64,000 bases of DNA from Marinibacterium sp. (GCA_025800215.1 JAOXSC010000138.1:1-64000); one strand, 5' to 3'. Shown: positions 1-10,200, counted from the first letter of the stretch. The notes: generated from the letters alone by a model not told the origin. Made by a program: numbers and translations.

Positions 1-866
1 GCCTGTTTGGGAATGAAGTAATACATCATCCCCAGGAAACCCGCCGTCAGGAAGAAGCCCACCGCGTTGTGGCCGTACCACCACTGCGTCATGGCATCCT
101 GCACACCCGACATCACCTGAACCGACCGCGATCCCCAGATCGACACCGGGATCGACAGGTTGTTGACCACGTGCAGCATCGCAACGGTGACGATGAAGGC
201 CAGGTAGAACCAGTTGGCCACGTAGATATGCGGTTCCTTGCGCTTGATGATGGTGCCCAGGAACACGGCCAGATAGGCAACCCAGACAATGGTCAGCCAG
301 ATATCAACATACCATTCGGGTTCGGCGTATTCCTTGGATTGCGTCGCACCCAGCAGATAGCCGGTGGCCGCCAGCACGATGAACAGCTGATAGCCCCAGA
401 AGACGAACCAGCCCAGATTGCCGCCCCAAAGCCGCGCCGCGCTGGTGCGCTGCACGACATAGAACGACGTCGCGATCAGCGCGTTGCCCCCAAATGCAAA
501 AATCACCGCGCTGGTGTGCAGCGGGCGAAGACGGCCGAAATTGCCAAAGCCATGGGTCCATTCCCAGTTCAGCGACGGAAACGCCAACTGGAACGCGATG
601 AACACGCCCACCAGAAAGCCGACAACACCCCAAAGGGCGGTGGCAATCACGGCAGCGCGAACAACGCCATCATTGTATTCAAGTTCGGGGTTTGGTTCCA
701 GCTTGACCGGTTCATCCGTGCCGCGCAGCACCCACAGAAACAGACCACCCGAGATCAGCATGATCAAGAGGGCATGCACCTGATAGGCCAGATCGCGCGC
801 GTATCCCGCAGCGATCATGGCAAGCAACGTGATGAGGCCGAGCACGATCAGCTTCACATAGTTCAT
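1..866 (-). CDS. ccoN: cbb3-type cytochrome c oxidase subunit I (CcoN), 3' part outside window
   Basis: Catalytic haem-copper subunit of the high-affinity cbb3 terminal oxidase of the inner membrane, reducing O2 to water. Reading from ATG at 866 gives about 288 residues beginning [12 protein letters not shown] with several membrane segments. Seen are the haem-b ligand region [17 protein letters not shown] and the cbb3-specific CuB/tyrosine motif [13 protein letters not shown]. An AAGGGAT Shine-Dalgarno sequence precedes the start. The gene runs off the left edge, so the C-terminus and the expected ccoO, Q and P lie outside. A palindromic FNR box at 970-983 lies about 110 bp upstream, fitting FnrL control. 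High G+C shadow frames cover this stretch; the ccoN frame is the one with recognisable family motifs. Confidence 0.95.
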   Translation of the reverse strand, partial: MNYVKLIVLGLITLLAMIAAGYARDLAYQVHALLIMLISGGLFLWVLRGTDEPVKLEPNPELEYNDGVVRAAVIATALWGVVGFLVGVFIAFQLAFPSLNWEWTHGFGNFGRLRPLHTSAVIFAFGGNALIATSFYVVQRTSAARLWGGNLGWFVFWGYQLFIVLAATGYLLGATQSKEYAEPEWYVDIWLTIVWVAYLAVFLGTIIKRKEPHIYVANWFYLAFIVTVAMLHVVNNLSIPVSIWGSRSVQVMSGVQDAMTQWWYGHNAVGFFLTAGFLGMMYYFIPKQ

Positions 867-969
867 ATTTTCTATCCCTTCGTCTTGTCTTGCACAGCAA
901 GGGGGAGGCCCGACCGAACAAGACACAGTGCGACTGGCTACCTGATGCGCCCGGAGCGCGTTTCGCACC

Positions 970-983
970 TTGATCTGCGTCAA
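970..983. promoter_or_regulatory. FNR/FnrL box between ccoN and the usp gene
   Basis: TTGATCTGCGTCAA matches 9 of the 10 defined bases of the FNR consensus TTGAT-N4-ATCAA. It sits in the divergent intergenic region of ccoN (minus) and the universal stress gene (plus). It is well placed to activate ccoN and possibly usp at low oxygen. Inference from sequence and family knowledge. Confidence 0.8.
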
Positions 984-1143
984 TACCCTGACCGACTTTT
1001 CGTGCAATCCCTTCTACGGAACGTCACAGCAACGGCGGGCACACCGGATCCAGCCGCCAGATGCAAGGCCAGACAGAATGCGGCCCGCATCCAAGGCCAG
1101 TCCGCGCCGGTCGGAACATCGTCTTGGCGGAAAGGGAAATGCG

Positions 1144-1983
1144 ATGAAATACAAGTCTTTGCTATCGGTTCTGACGGATCCGGACACCTCGGCCACGGCG
1201 CTTCGCACCACGGCTGCACTGGCGCAGGCATGGGACAGCCATGCCGAGTTCCTATGCCTTGGCGTCGATCGGTCGCAGGTCGGCTATCACTATGTCGGCG
1301 CCAATGCGATGATCATGCAAGAGGCGCTCAATCAGGCCCAGGACGAGGCACGCGGCCTGCTCAGCATGGCCAAGCAACACATGTCCACCGCGCAGATCCG
1401 CTGGTCGGCCGAAGATGAAATCAGCCCGTTTGCCGATCTCGGGCGCCCCGTGGCGCTGCGGGCACGGTTTTCCGACCTTGTGGTGCTGCCCAAACCCTAT
1501 GGCAAGGAAATCGGCGCCGAACTGGTGCCGGTGGTCGAATCGGCCCTGTTCGAAGGCCACGCCCCGGTGCTTGTCGTGCCGGATGATTGCGAAGCGCCCG
1601 CAGCCCCCAAGCGCGTGATCGTGGCATGGAACGAAAGCGTCGAAGCGCTGGCCGCGATTCGCGCGGCGATTCCCCTGATGAAACAGGCCGAGCGCGTGCG
1701 CATCACCGTCATCGACCCGCCCCAGCACGGCCCCGAACGGTCGGACCCCGGCGGACGGCTGAGCCAGATGCTGTCGCGGCACGACATTTCCTGCGAAATC
1801 GACGTGCTCGCCAAGAGCCTGCCGCGCGTGTCGGATGTGATCAACCGCCACGTGGTCGATACCCAGGCCGATCTGGTGGTGATGGGCGCCTATGGCCATT
1901 CGCGCTTCCGCGAAGCGATTCTTGGTGGGGCGACCCGCAACATGCTGGAACAGGCGCAAGTGCCTGTGCTTCTGGCCCACTGA
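1144..1983 (+). CDS. Universal stress protein (two-half UspA-like)
   Basis: 279-residue soluble protein. The C-terminal half (about 155-279) is a UspA domain with the nucleotide-loop motif GAYGHSRFREAILGGATR (G-2x-G-9x-G-S/T type). The N-terminal half looks like a diverged Usp fold, giving a tandem Usp. The start was chosen at 1144 because GGAAAGGGAA stands just upstream and the longer frame lacks family-like sequence. It sits between ccoN and fnrL, the same order as in Rhodobacter relatives, so a role in the low-oxygen response is likely though undefined. A GC-rich hairpin follows the stop. Confidence 0.85.
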   Translation: MKYKSLLSVLTDPDTSATALRTTAALAQAWDSHAEFLCLGVDRSQVGYHYVGANAMIMQEALNQAQDEARGLLSMAKQHMSTAQIRWSAEDEISPFADLGRPVALRARFSDLVVLPKPYGKEIGAELVPVVESALFEGHAPVLVVPDDCEAPAAPKRVIVAWNESVEALAAIRAAIPLMKQAERVRITVIDPPQHGPERSDPGGRLSQMLSRHDISCEIDVLAKSLPRVSDVINRHVVDTQADLVVMGAYGHSRFREAILGGATRNMLEQAQVPVLLAH

Positions 1984-1990
1984 ACGCATT

Positions 1991-2010
1991 GCGGGGCCCA
2001 CCGGCCCCGC
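1991..2010. terminator. Bidirectional hairpin between usp and fnrL
   Basis: GCGGGGCC-CACC-GGCCCCGC has perfect 8-bp arms and a 4-nt loop, in the short gap between the convergent usp and fnrL genes. There is no strong T-run, so the terminator role is inferred from position and stability. Confidence 0.6.
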
Positions 2011-2050
2011 GCATCATCACATGAACGAAGGTGTCAGATGAAGGACGGGG

Positions 2051-2797
2051 TCAGACCAGAAAGCCGCCATCGGCGTCGTCTGCGGCCTCTTCCATCAGGG
2101 CGGCAATATCGGGAATGGTCACGTGGCGCTTGCCTTCGAGGCTGATCACGCCCGCCTTGCGCAGGGCAGAAATCTGACGGCTGACCGTTTCCAGCGTCAG
2201 GCCCAGATAGTCGGCCATCGCCTCGCGCGTGAGAGGCAGATCAAAGCTGACCGGGCCAAGGCCCGTCCCGCCCTGCAGCGCGCTGTCGCGCCGGGCAATG
2301 ATCAAAAGAAGCGACGCAATCTTTTCGCGTGCCGTCTTGCGGCCCAGCACCAGCATCCATTCGCGCGCCGCATCCAGATCATCCAGCGTCATCTGCAGCA
2401 GCCGCTGCGCCACATGGGGCGTTTCGGTGATCAGGGTTTCGAACGGTGCCCGACGAAAACAGCACATCACCACATCGGTGACCGCGACCACATCATAGGG
2501 CGAACTGTCCCGCCCCGGACGGCCGATGAAATCGGACGGCAGCAGCAGGCCCACCATCTGGGTGCGCCCGTCTTCCATGGTTTGGGTCAGCGTGGCCACC
2601 CCCGACACGACCGAGCCCACGAAATCCATCCGGTCCCCGGACCAGACCACGGTCTGGCCTGCTTCGAAGCTGCGGTAGTATTTCATCGATTCGAGCAGAT
2701 CGAGCTCGTTGGGTTCGCAACGCGAACACACCGCGCGATGCCGGATCGGGCAATCGCTGCAATCGGTCAATAGCTTTTGGTCTTGCGCCGTCATCAT
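2051..2797 (-). CDS. fnrL: Oxygen-sensing transcriptional regulator FnrL (Crp/Fnr family)
   Basis: 248-residue global anaerobic regulator that binds a [4Fe-4S] cluster. N-terminal cysteines 13, 16, 24 and 27 (CSDCPIRHRAVCSRC) and an internal C112/C113 supply cluster ligands. A cyclic-nucleotide-like beta-roll follows, then the dimer helix, then an HTH near 188-228 with the E-x-x-SR recognition signature (LETVSRQISALRKAG) that reads TTGAT half-sites. The start is ATG 2797; a second ATG follows directly at 2794. An FNR box lies only 8 bp upstream of its start, so FnrL may repress itself there while activating the divergent hemN. Confidence 0.95.
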   Translation of the reverse strand: MMTAQDQKLLTDCSDCPIRHRAVCSRCEPNELDLLESMKYYRSFEAGQTVVWSGDRMDFVGSVVSGVATLTQTMEDGRTQMVGLLLPSDFIGRPGRDSSPYDVVAVTDVVMCCFRRAPFETLITETPHVAQRLLQMTLDDLDAAREWMLVLGRKTAREKIASLLLIIARRDSALQGGTGLGPVSFDLPLTREAMADYLGLTLETVSRQISALRKAGVISLEGKRHVTIPDIAALMEEAADDADGGFLV

Positions 2798-2805
2798 GCC
2801 ACCGG

Positions 2806-2819
2806 TTGATCTGCATCAA
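2806..2819. promoter_or_regulatory. FNR/FnrL box between fnrL and hemN
   Basis: TTGATCTGCATCAA is a perfect match to TTGAT-N4-ATCAA. Its centre is about 15 bp from the fnrL start (a repressing position) and about 42 bp before position 2854. A class II FNR promoter for hemN would therefore start transcription at about 2854. Confidence 0.85.
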
Positions 2820-2840
2820 GGACTGTCGCCTGTGCGAGAC

Positions 2841-2864
2841 CGTAACCATACACCCATGGTTACG
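2841..2864 (+). promoter_or_regulatory. Perfect inverted repeat over the hemN start region
   Basis: CGTAACCAT (2841-2849) and ATGGTTACG (2856-2864) are perfect 9-bp inverted arms separated by ACACCC. The right arm contains the first possible hemN ATG (2856). It may be a DNA operator overlapping the predicted -10/start of transcription, or an RNA hairpin masking the start. The function is inference. Confidence 0.5.
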
Positions 2865-4211
2865 AAAACAGAAATGGCCAATCTGGGATTATTTGACGCG
2901 CGTGTCCCGCGTTACACAAGTTATCCTACGTCACCGCATTTCAATGCCGCGACAGGGCCTGCCCAATTTGCGTCTTGGCTGTCCGAGATCCCCGCAGGGA
3001 CCGGCGTGTCGCTTTATGTGCATGTGCCCTTCTGTCGGCGGCTGTGCTGGTTCTGCGCCTGCCGCACTCAGGGCACCCAGTCGGATGCCCCGGTCCGGGC
3101 CTATCTTGAAACGCTCAAGACCGATCTGGCCCACCTGCGCGGCGCCCTGCCACAGGGGCTGCATCTGGCGCGGCTGCATTGGGGGGGCGGCACGCCCACG
3201 CTGATGACGCCCGACATGATCAGCGACCTGGCCGAAGCGATCAACGCCGTGCTGCCGATCACGCAGGAGACCGAATTTTCGGTCGAAATCGACCCCAACG
3301 AAATCGACGCCCCGCGCCTGGCCGCGCTCAAGGCGGCGGGGATGAACCGCGCCTCGATCGGGATCCAGGATTTCGACCCCTCGATCCAGGAGGTCATCGG
3401 CCGCCGTCAGAGCTTTGATCTGACGCGCGACACCATCGACATGATCCGTGATCTGGGCGTGCACAGCCTGAATGCAGACATTCTTTACGGGTTGCCGCAT
3501 CAGACCCGCACCAAGATCACCGACAGCGTGCAAAAGCTGCTGTCGCTGTCGCCCGACCGGGTGGCGCTTTATGGCTATGCGCATGTGCCCTGGATGGCGC
3601 GCCGCCAGTCGATGCTGCCATCGGACGCGCTGCCGACACCGCAGGAACGGCTGAACCTGTTCGACACCGCGCGCCGCCTGCTGGTGTGGGACAATTACAC
3701 CGAAATCGGCATCGATCATTTCGCGCAGCCGTCGGACGGGCTGGCAATTGCCGCGCGCACCGGCCATCTGCGGCGCAATTTCCAGGGCTATACCGATGAC
3801 ACATCCGATGTGCTGATCGGCGTGGGGGCATCGGCCATTTCCAAATTCCCCGGCGGCTATGCGCAGAACGCGCCCGCCACCTCTGCCTATACGGCGGCGG
3901 TGCGGGACGGGCAGTTTGCCACCGCGCGGGGCCATGTCTTCAGCGGCGAAGACCGGATGCGCGCACGCATGATCGAAGCGCTGATGTGCGATTTCCGCAT
4001 CGACCGGGCCGATATCCTGCGGGATCACGACATCACCCCGCAGGGCCTGTCGGCCATGCTTGAAGGCGTCGCAGATGCGTTTCCGCGCATGCTGACGCTG
4101 ACCGAAGACGCCCTGTTCATCCCGCCCGAGGCCCGCGCCATGACCCGCATGATCGCGCGCGCCTTTGACGCCTATGAGCTGAGCAAGGCCGGGCATTCGT
4201 CAGCGATCTGA
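2856..4211 (+). CDS. hemN: Oxygen-independent coproporphyrinogen III oxidase (radical SAM)
   Basis: Cytosolic radical-SAM enzyme that oxidatively decarboxylates coproporphyrinogen III to protoporphyrinogen IX without O2. 451 residues, normal for HemN. The cluster motif HVPFCRRLCWFCAC (C60, C64, C67, C69) and the following GGGTPTLM stretch are visible. The start is uncertain: ATG 2856 would be almost leaderless if FnrL activates from 2806-2819, and ATG 2874 (MANLGLFDARVPRY) is an equally sensible start. The upstream extension in the open frame was rejected because it runs through the FNR box. It is divergent from fnrL, as in Rhodobacter. Confidence 0.93.
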   Translation: MVTKTEMANLGLFDARVPRYTSYPTSPHFNAATGPAQFASWLSEIPAGTGVSLYVHVPFCRRLCWFCACRTQGTQSDAPVRAYLETLKTDLAHLRGALPQGLHLARLHWGGGTPTLMTPDMISDLAEAINAVLPITQETEFSVEIDPNEIDAPRLAALKAAGMNRASIGIQDFDPSIQEVIGRRQSFDLTRDTIDMIRDLGVHSLNADILYGLPHQTRTKITDSVQKLLSLSPDRVALYGYAHVPWMARRQSMLPSDALPTPQERLNLFDTARRLLVWDNYTEIGIDHFAQPSDGLAIAARTGHLRRNFQGYTDDTSDVLIGVGASAISKFPGGYAQNAPATSAYTAAVRDGQFATARGHVFSGEDRMRARMIEALMCDFRIDRADILRDHDITPQGLSAMLEGVADAFPRMLTLTEDALFIPPEARAMTRMIARAFDAYELSKAGHSSAI

Positions 4212-4224
4212 TCACCGACATGAA

Positions 4225-4247
4225 CCGGGGCCGCACACAGGCCCCGG
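4225..4247. terminator. Hairpin between convergent hemN and yejF
   Basis: CCGGGGCC-GCACACA-GGCCCCGG has perfect 8-bp arms and sits between the two stop codons. Probably terminates in both directions; no strong U-tract. Confidence 0.6.
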
Positions 4248-4250
4248 CCC

Positions 4251-5831
4251 CTATCCGGCGGCGGCCAGCAATGTCTGGGTATAGGGATCCTGCGGACGGG
4301 TGAACAGCGCGTCGGCCTCGCCCATTTCCACCACATCCCCCTGTTTCATCACGATGATCTTGTGCGACATCGCGCGCACGACCTTGAGGTCATGGCTGAT
4401 GAACAGATAGGCCAGCCCATAGCGTTGCTGCAGGTCGCGCAGCAGATCAACGATCTGCACCTGCACCGTCATGTCCAGCGCCGATGTGGGTTCATCCAGC
4501 ACCAGCAGCTTGGGCCGCAGCACCATCGCCCGCGCAATCGCGATGCGCTGGCGCTGGCCGCCGGAAAACTCATGCGGATAGCGATCCATCGCGGCCGGAT
4601 CGAGCCCGGTTTCGGTCATCACCTCGGCCACCAGATCGCGGGTGTCGCGGCCCGGATCAATGCGGTGGATCGCCAGACCTTCGGCAATGATCTGCTGGCA
4701 GGTCATGCGCGGGCTGAGGCTGCCGAACGGATCCTGAAACACGATCTGCATATCCTTGCGCAGGCGCCGCAGCTGCCGCGTGGACCATTGCCGCACGTCG
4801 CGCCCGTCATAGACGATTTCGCCTTCGGACGCGATCAACCGCATGATCGCCAACGCCAGCGTGGTCTTGCCCGACCCGCTTTCGCCCACGATCCCCACGG
4901 TTTCGCCCGCGCGCACCGACAGGGTCGCGTCATTGACCGCCTTCACAAAGCCCACCGTGCGCTTGAGCAGGCCGCGCTGGATCGGGAACCACACCTTGAG
5001 GTTCTGGGTGCTTGCGATCTCGGGCGCGTCTTCGGCCACCGGTTCGGGCACGCCCGACGGTTCGGCGGCCAGCAGCATCTGGGTGTAAGGGTGCTGGGGA
5101 TCGGCGAAAAGCTCGGCCGTGGGGCCGGTTTCCACGATCTCGCCATCCTTCATCACGCAGACCCGGTCGGCAAAGCGGCGCACGATGCCCAGATCATGGG
5201 TGATGAACAACAGCCCCATGCCTTCGCTGTCTTTCAGCTCGGCCAGCAGATCCAGGATCTGCGCCTGAATGGTCACGTCCAGCGCGGTGGTGGGTTCGTC
5301 GGCGATCAGGATGTCGGGTTTGTTGGCCAGCGCCATGGCGATCATCACCCGCTGACGCTGCCCGCCCGACAGCTGGTGCGGGTAACTGTCCAGCCGCTCT
5401 TCGGGGTCGCGGATGCCGACCTTGGTCAGCAGTTCGACGATGCGCGCACGCGCGGCATCGCCGGTCAGCCCCTGATGCAGCTCAAGCGATTCGCTCAGTT
5501 GCCGTTCCAGCCGGTGCAGCGGGTTGAGCGATGTCATCGGCTCTTGAAAGATAAAGCTGATGTCATTGCCCCGCACCTGCTGCAGGGTGGCTTCGGGCGC
5601 GCCGATCATCTGGGTGCCGTTGAAGGTCACCGACCCTTCGACGCCGGCACTTTCGCCCAGCAGCGATACGGTGGACAGCGCCGTGACCGATTTGCCCGAT
5701 CCGCTTTCCCCCACCAGCGCCACGGTTTCGCCCCGGTCCACGGTGAATGACACGCCCTTGACCGCCTCGACCCGGCGCCCGTCCTGACGAAAGGACACGC
5801 GCAGATCCTGAACTTGCAACAAGGCGCTCAT
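4251..5831 (-). CDS. yejF: YejF-type fused ABC transporter ATPase (oligopeptide/microcin C importer)
   Basis: 526 residues made of two complete ABC ATPase domains. Walker A is seen twice (GESGSGKS near 41 and GESGSGKTT near 320), along with signatures LSGGQRQR and FSGGQRQR and Walker B ends ADEPTTALD and LDEPTSALD. It energises uptake of peptides through YejB/YejE. The start overlaps the yejE stop by 4 bp (ATGA), and it is the last gene of the yejA-B-E-F run. Gene names follow the order and domain make-up; the substrate is inferred from the family. Confidence 0.92.
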   Translation of the reverse strand: MSALLQVQDLRVSFRQDGRRVEAVKGVSFTVDRGETVALVGESGSGKSVTALSTVSLLGESAGVEGSVTFNGTQMIGAPEATLQQVRGNDISFIFQEPMTSLNPLHRLERQLSESLELHQGLTGDAARARIVELLTKVGIRDPEERLDSYPHQLSGGQRQRVMIAMALANKPDILIADEPTTALDVTIQAQILDLLAELKDSEGMGLLFITHDLGIVRRFADRVCVMKDGEIVETGPTAELFADPQHPYTQMLLAAEPSGVPEPVAEDAPEIASTQNLKVWFPIQRGLLKRTVGFVKAVNDATLSVRAGETVGIVGESGSGKTTLALAIMRLIASEGEIVYDGRDVRQWSTRQLRRLRKDMQIVFQDPFGSLSPRMTCQQIIAEGLAIHRIDPGRDTRDLVAEVMTETGLDPAAMDRYPHEFSGGQRQRIAIARAMVLRPKLLVLDEPTSALDMTVQVQIVDLLRDLQQRYGLAYLFISHDLKVVRAMSHKIIVMKQGDVVEMGEADALFTRPQDPYTQTLLAAAG

Positions 5832-6988
5832 GAGAAAGTCTTTCTGGGGTCAAACGCGTCGCGCACACCTTCGAAGATGAAGACCAGAAGCGACAGCATG
5901 ATGGCAAAGGTGAAAAAGGCGGTAAAGGCCAGCCAGGGCGCCTGCAGGTTCTGTTTGGCCTGCAGCGTCAGCTCGCCCAGAGACGGTGCCGATGACGGCA
6001 GCCCAAAGCCCAGGAAATCCAGCGATGCAAGCGCGCCGATGGTGCCGGTCACGATAAAGGGCAGCATGGTCAGCGTCGCCACCATGGCATTGGGCAGCAT
6101 GTGGCGGAACATGATGGTCCAGTTGCCCACCCCAAGCGCCTTGGCCGCGCGCACATATTCCAGGTTGCGCGCACGCAGGAATTCGGCCCGCACCACGCCC
6201 ACAAGGGCGGTCCAGGAAAACAGCACCATCAGGATGACCAGCAGCCAGAAACTTCGGCCCAGGATCGCAAACATGATGATGATCACGTAAAGCGACGGGG
6301 TTGCGCTCCAGATTTCGATGATGCGCTGAAAGATCAGGTCCAGCCAGCCGCCAAAGAACCCCTGCACCGCGCCCGCGACGATGCCGATGACGCTGGCCGC
6401 AGCGGTCACGATCAGGGTGAACAGGATCGACAGGCGAAAGCCATAGATCACACGGGCCAGCACGTCGCGCTTGGTGTCATCGGTGCCCAGCAGGTTCTGC
6501 GCGTTGGGCGGCAGCGGCGCGGCACCGGGGCGGTCCACGGTGGTGTTGAACGAATAGGGGATCGGCGGCCAGAGCGCCCAGCCCTTTTCGAACCCGTCAG
6601 CAGCAAACTGACCATCGTCGATCTGCTGCAGGATCTCGCCTGGGGTATCGAAACAGTCTTCGATGCCGCCGCTGCGGATCAGGCATTGCACTTCGGGGTC
6701 GCGATAGACGGCTTCGGTCTGGAAATCCCCGCCAAAGGCCGTTTCGGGGTAGAAGTTGAAGATCGGGGTAAACAGCTCGCCGCGGTAGCTGACAAGGATG
6801 GGTTTGTCATTGGCGATGAACTCGGCCATCAGCGACAGCCCGAACAGCACCGAAAAGATCAGCAGCGACCAATAGGCCCGCCCGTTGCGGCGGAAATTGC
6901 GCCAGCGCCGCTGGTTGAGCGGCGACAGCCAGGACCGGCGCGGCGTGTCATCAGGGTGCAGAACATCGAGGGTCTGATCGGTCATCAT
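5828..6988 (-). CDS. yejE: Peptide ABC transporter permease YejE
   Basis: 386-residue inner-membrane permease. A cytosolic N-tail comes first, then one membrane segment near 35-60 (AYWSLLIFSVLFGLSL). A long periplasmic stretch follows, and then the BPD_transp_1 domain with the coupling EAA loop EYVRAAKALGVGNWTIMF. The long loop with FDTPGEILQQ is typical of YejE rather than DppC. It starts one base after the yejB stop. Confidence 0.9.
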   Translation of the reverse strand: MMTDQTLDVLHPDDTPRRSWLSPLNQRRWRNFRRNGRAYWSLLIFSVLFGLSLMAEFIANDKPILVSYRGELFTPIFNFYPETAFGGDFQTEAVYRDPEVQCLIRSGGIEDCFDTPGEILQQIDDGQFAADGFEKGWALWPPIPYSFNTTVDRPGAAPLPPNAQNLLGTDDTKRDVLARVIYGFRLSILFTLIVTAAASVIGIVAGAVQGFFGGWLDLIFQRIIEIWSATPSLYVIIIMFAILGRSFWLLVILMVLFSWTALVGVVRAEFLRARNLEYVRAAKALGVGNWTIMFRHMLPNAMVATLTMLPFIVTGTIGALASLDFLGFGLPSSAPSLGELTLQAKQNLQAPWLAFTAFFTFAIMLSLLVFIFEGVRDAFDPRKTFS

Positions 6989-8074
6989 TCAGCCCTCGCG
7001 GCTTTCAAAGTCGATACGCGGATCGACCAGGACATACATAAGGTCACTCAGGATCCCCACGACCAGGCTCATCAGGCCAAAGATGAAAAGCGTGCCAAAG
7101 ATCACCGGGTAATCCCGCGCCACGGCGGCTTCGAACCCCAGCCGGCCCAAGCCATCAAGCGAAAAGATCGTTTCGATGATCAGGCTGCCGGAAAAGAAGA
7201 TCCCGATGAACACCGCCGGAAAGCCCGCGATCACGATCAGCATGGCGTTGCGGAACACATGGCCATAGAGCACCCGGCGCTCGCTCAGACCCTTGGCGCG
7301 GGCAGTCATGACATAGTGTTTCTTGATCTCGTCCAGGAACGAATTCTTGGTCAGCAGCGTCAGCGTGGCAAAGGCCGCGATGGTCGACGCCACAACCGGC
7401 AGGGTGATGTGCCAGAAATAATCAGCGATCTTTCCGATCAGGCTCAGCTGGTCGAAATTGTCCGATGTGAGCCCGCGCAGCGGAAAGATCTGCCAGTATG
7501 ATCCGCCCGCAAACAGCACCAGCAGCATGATCGCAAACAGAAATCCGGGGATCGCATAGGCCACGATGATGGCACCGCTGGTCCAGGTGTCGAAGCTGCT
7601 GCCATCCTTGACCGCCTTGCGGATGCCCAGCGGGATCGACACCATGTATGCGATCAGCGTTGACCAGAGCCCCAGCGAAATCGACACCGGCATCTTTTCC
7701 AGCACCAGATCTATGACGCTGATATTGCGGAAATAGCTCTCTCCGAAATCAAGCTGCATATAGCTCCAGAGCATGTCCAGAAAGCGCTCGACCGGGGGTT
7801 TGTCAAAGCCGAATTCCTTTTCCAGCTCGGCGATGAAATCGGGCGGCAGACCGCGCGCGCCGACATATTCGCTGTTGAAACTGCTTTCGGTTTCCAGATT
7901 GTCGCCCTGCCCCCCCGCAAAGCTGCCAAACACATCGCCCTGCCCCTGGGCGCGGGCGATGGCCTGTTCGACCGGCCCGCCCGGCACGAATTGCACCAGC
8001 GTGAAGTTGATGATCATGATCCCCAGCAATGTGGGGATGATCAGCAGCAGCCTGCGAAGGATATAGTTGAGCAT
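6989..8074 (-). CDS. yejB: Peptide ABC transporter permease YejB
   Basis: 361-residue inner-membrane permease of the DppB/OppB class. It has the N-terminal membrane segment [18 protein letters not shown], the FVPGGPVEQ motif and the EAA loop [18 protein letters not shown], followed by the final [14 protein letters not shown] region. It partners YejE in the channel. It lies 4 bp after the binding-protein gene and is translationally linked to yejE. Confidence 0.92.
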   Translation of the reverse strand: MLNYILRRLLLIIPTLLGIMIINFTLVQFVPGGPVEQAIARAQGQGDVFGSFAGGQGDNLETESSFNSEYVGARGLPPDFIAELEKEFGFDKPPVERFLDMLWSYMQLDFGESYFRNISVIDLVLEKMPVSISLGLWSTLIAYMVSIPLGIRKAVKDGSSFDTWTSGAIIVAYAIPGFLFAIMLLVLFAGGSYWQIFPLRGLTSDNFDQLSLIGKIADYFWHITLPVVASTIAAFATLTLLTKNSFLDEIKKHYVMTARAKGLSERRVLYGHVFRNAMLIVIAGFPAVFIGIFFSGSLIIETIFSLDGLGRLGFEAAVARDYPVIFGTLFIFGLMSLVVGILSDLMYVLVDPRIDFESREG

Positions 8075-8078
8075 CCGA

Positions 8079-10010
8079 TTACCTGATCACCCCGGCCTCT
8101 TTGAGGGTGGCCGCGCCATCGGCGTCATACCACCACAGATCATATTGCCCCAGTGCAAAGGGCGGCAGAGGGTCGGGATGCCCGTACATGTTGTAATAGG
8201 CAACCCAATTCTGATCGTTGTACCACAGCGGAATGTCGAAATTCAGCGACCGCAGCACCCGGTCCAGCGCATGCACGGATGTCTTGAGATCGTCCAGCGT
8301 GGTCGCCCCGATCACATGCTCGATCAGCTGATCCACCGCCGGATCGCGCAGGCGCATCAGATTGCGCGAACTGTTGTCGGCGGTTTTCGATCCGAACCAC
8401 TGAAACAGGCCCAGCGACGGTTCGAACCCCATCTGGAACCCCTGATTGGTCAGGTCGAAATCGCCCGACCGGCGCCGTTCGACATATTGCGCCGTGTCCA
8501 TCCGTTCGAGCCGCGCATCCACCCCGATCGCCTTCAGGGTGTTCACATAGGGCGTGACGATCCGGTCATAAAGCGGGTTGAACTGGATGATGACGACCTC
8601 GAGCACCTCGCCATCCTTGCGGCGGATACCGTCATCCCCGGTGATCCAGCCCGCATCATCCAACAGCTTGCTGGCCGCGCGCAGGGTGCGGCGGCCCGGC
8701 TTGACGCTGGCGGCATCGCCTTGCGGCGGGACAAAGGCCTCTTGCGTGAGAACCGCAGGATCCAGCAGCCCCTGATCCACCAGCGGCTGCAGCAACGCCA
8801 GTTCGCCCGCGCCCGGCACGCCCGTCGCCGCCAGATCGGTGCCCGGCCAGAAGGACGCGGGCTGTTTGTAGAAATTGCTGAACAGCGTTTCGTTCGACCA
8901 CGCAAAGTTGAACATCATTCCGATGGCCTGGCGCGTGCGCTGATCCTGCCATTTGGGCTTGTCGAGGTTGAACACCCACGACAGGTGCTGGCCCACATTG
9001 CCATCGGGGAATTCGGTCTTGGTGACATACCCGTCATTGAGGTTGCGGAAATCATACCCAGACGCCCATTCCCGCGACGAGCTTTCCACCCGGAACGTGT
9101 AGGCCCCCGATTTGAACCCTTCAAACGCGGCCGAGGCATCGGCGAAATACTCTACCCGGATCCGGTCGAAATTGTAGCGCCCCACATTCACCGGATGATC
9201 ATAGCCCCAGTAGTCGGGGTTGCGCGCATAGACTACGCGCCGGTTGAAATCGAAACTGTCCAGCACATAGGCCCCGGTGGACATGAAGGGCTCTTGGCTG
9301 CTTTTGTCCAGGCGCACCCCGTTGTCTTCGAACCAAGCCTTGGAAAAGACCGGCGTGCCGCCCGCCAGCCCGACGCGGTCGCGCAGGGCGGCTTCTTCGG
9401 TAAAGGTGAACTTGACGCGGTGCGGGCCTAGCACCTCGACCCCGTCATAAAGCCGCTCGACGATGCGGCGATATTCGACGATGCCCTGCTCCAGGAACAG
9501 CCGATGGGTAAAGGCCACGTCTTCGGCCGTCATCGGCGTGCCGTCCTGAAACGTCACATCCTCGCGCAGGTTGAAGATCACCCAATCCAGCGATTCAGGA
9601 TACTCAACCGTCTCGCAGAGCAGGCAGTAGAGGCCATAGGGGTCATCATAGCTTGATTCCATCAGCCGTTCGGTGCCAATGGTGTTGAGCGCGGCCGGAA
9701 CGCCTTCGCGCGCATACTGGTTGAAACTGTCGAAATTGCCCTGCGACCAGACCGAAATTTCGCCGCCCTTGGGCGCCTCGGGGTTCACATAGTCGAAATG
9801 CGCAAACCCCTGAGGGTATTTGAGATCGCCGTAAAACGCATAGCTGCTGGACACCGTCACGCCATCATCGGTGTCGGCCCGCAACAGCCCGGCCATGCCG
9901 AACACCGCCAGAGCGCTCAGCGCCAGCATGCGCGGCCAGCGCCTGTCGTCGGGCCGGGCGGCCTGCATCATGGCGGATCGGGGGCGCATGTCGGGGCGGC
10001 GCTGCGTCAT
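8079..10010 (-). CDS. yejA: Extracellular peptide-binding protein YejA (SBP family 5)
   Basis: About 643 residues. A hydrophobic signal segment near 30-45 ([16 protein letters not shown], cut near RAD) is followed by a family 5 binding protein with [21 protein letters not shown], characteristic of YejA. It delivers oligopeptides to YejBE/YejF. The start at 10010 was chosen because AGGAG stands about 10 nt upstream; TTG at 10013 is a close alternative, and the longer frame reaches into the intergenic region without an SD. First gene of the operon. Confidence 0.9.
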   Translation of the reverse strand: MTQRRPDMRPRSAMMQAARPDDRRWPRMLALSALAVFGMAGLLRADTDDGVTVSSSYAFYGDLKYPQGFAHFDYVNPEAPKGGEISVWSQGNFDSFNQYAREGVPAALNTIGTERLMESSYDDPYGLYCLLCETVEYPESLDWVIFNLREDVTFQDGTPMTAEDVAFTHRLFLEQGIVEYRRIVERLYDGVEVLGPHRVKFTFTEEAALRDRVGLAGGTPVFSKAWFEDNGVRLDKSSQEPFMSTGAYVLDSFDFNRRVVYARNPDYWGYDHPVNVGRYNFDRIRVEYFADASAAFEGFKSGAYTFRVESSSREWASGYDFRNLNDGYVTKTEFPDGNVGQHLSWVFNLDKPKWQDQRTRQAIGMMFNFAWSNETLFSNFYKQPASFWPGTDLAATGVPGAGELALLQPLVDQGLLDPAVLTQEAFVPPQGDAASVKPGRRTLRAASKLLDDAGWITGDDGIRRKDGEVLEVVIIQFNPLYDRIVTPYVNTLKAIGVDARLERMDTAQYVERRRSGDFDLTNQGFQMGFEPSLGLFQWFGSKTADNSSRNLMRLRDPAVDQLIEHVIGATTLDDLKTSVHALDRVLRSLNFDIPLWYNDQNWVAYYNMYGHPDPLPPFALGQYDLWWYDADGAATLKEAGVIR

Positions 10011-10200
10011 CAAGGCTTTGCTCCTGTTTGAGGCCGGGTATCCGGCTATACCTGATGGTTGTAAGCTAAAGTTCCATCGCGCCAACATTCAAGTGATGTT
10101 GCGTGATCGAAACGCAAGGATATCGGCGCCACCCCGCCCGCCTTGCCGTTGCGGTGGCGATGCCGCACGATGGCGTCAACCGATACAAAGGATCGACATC

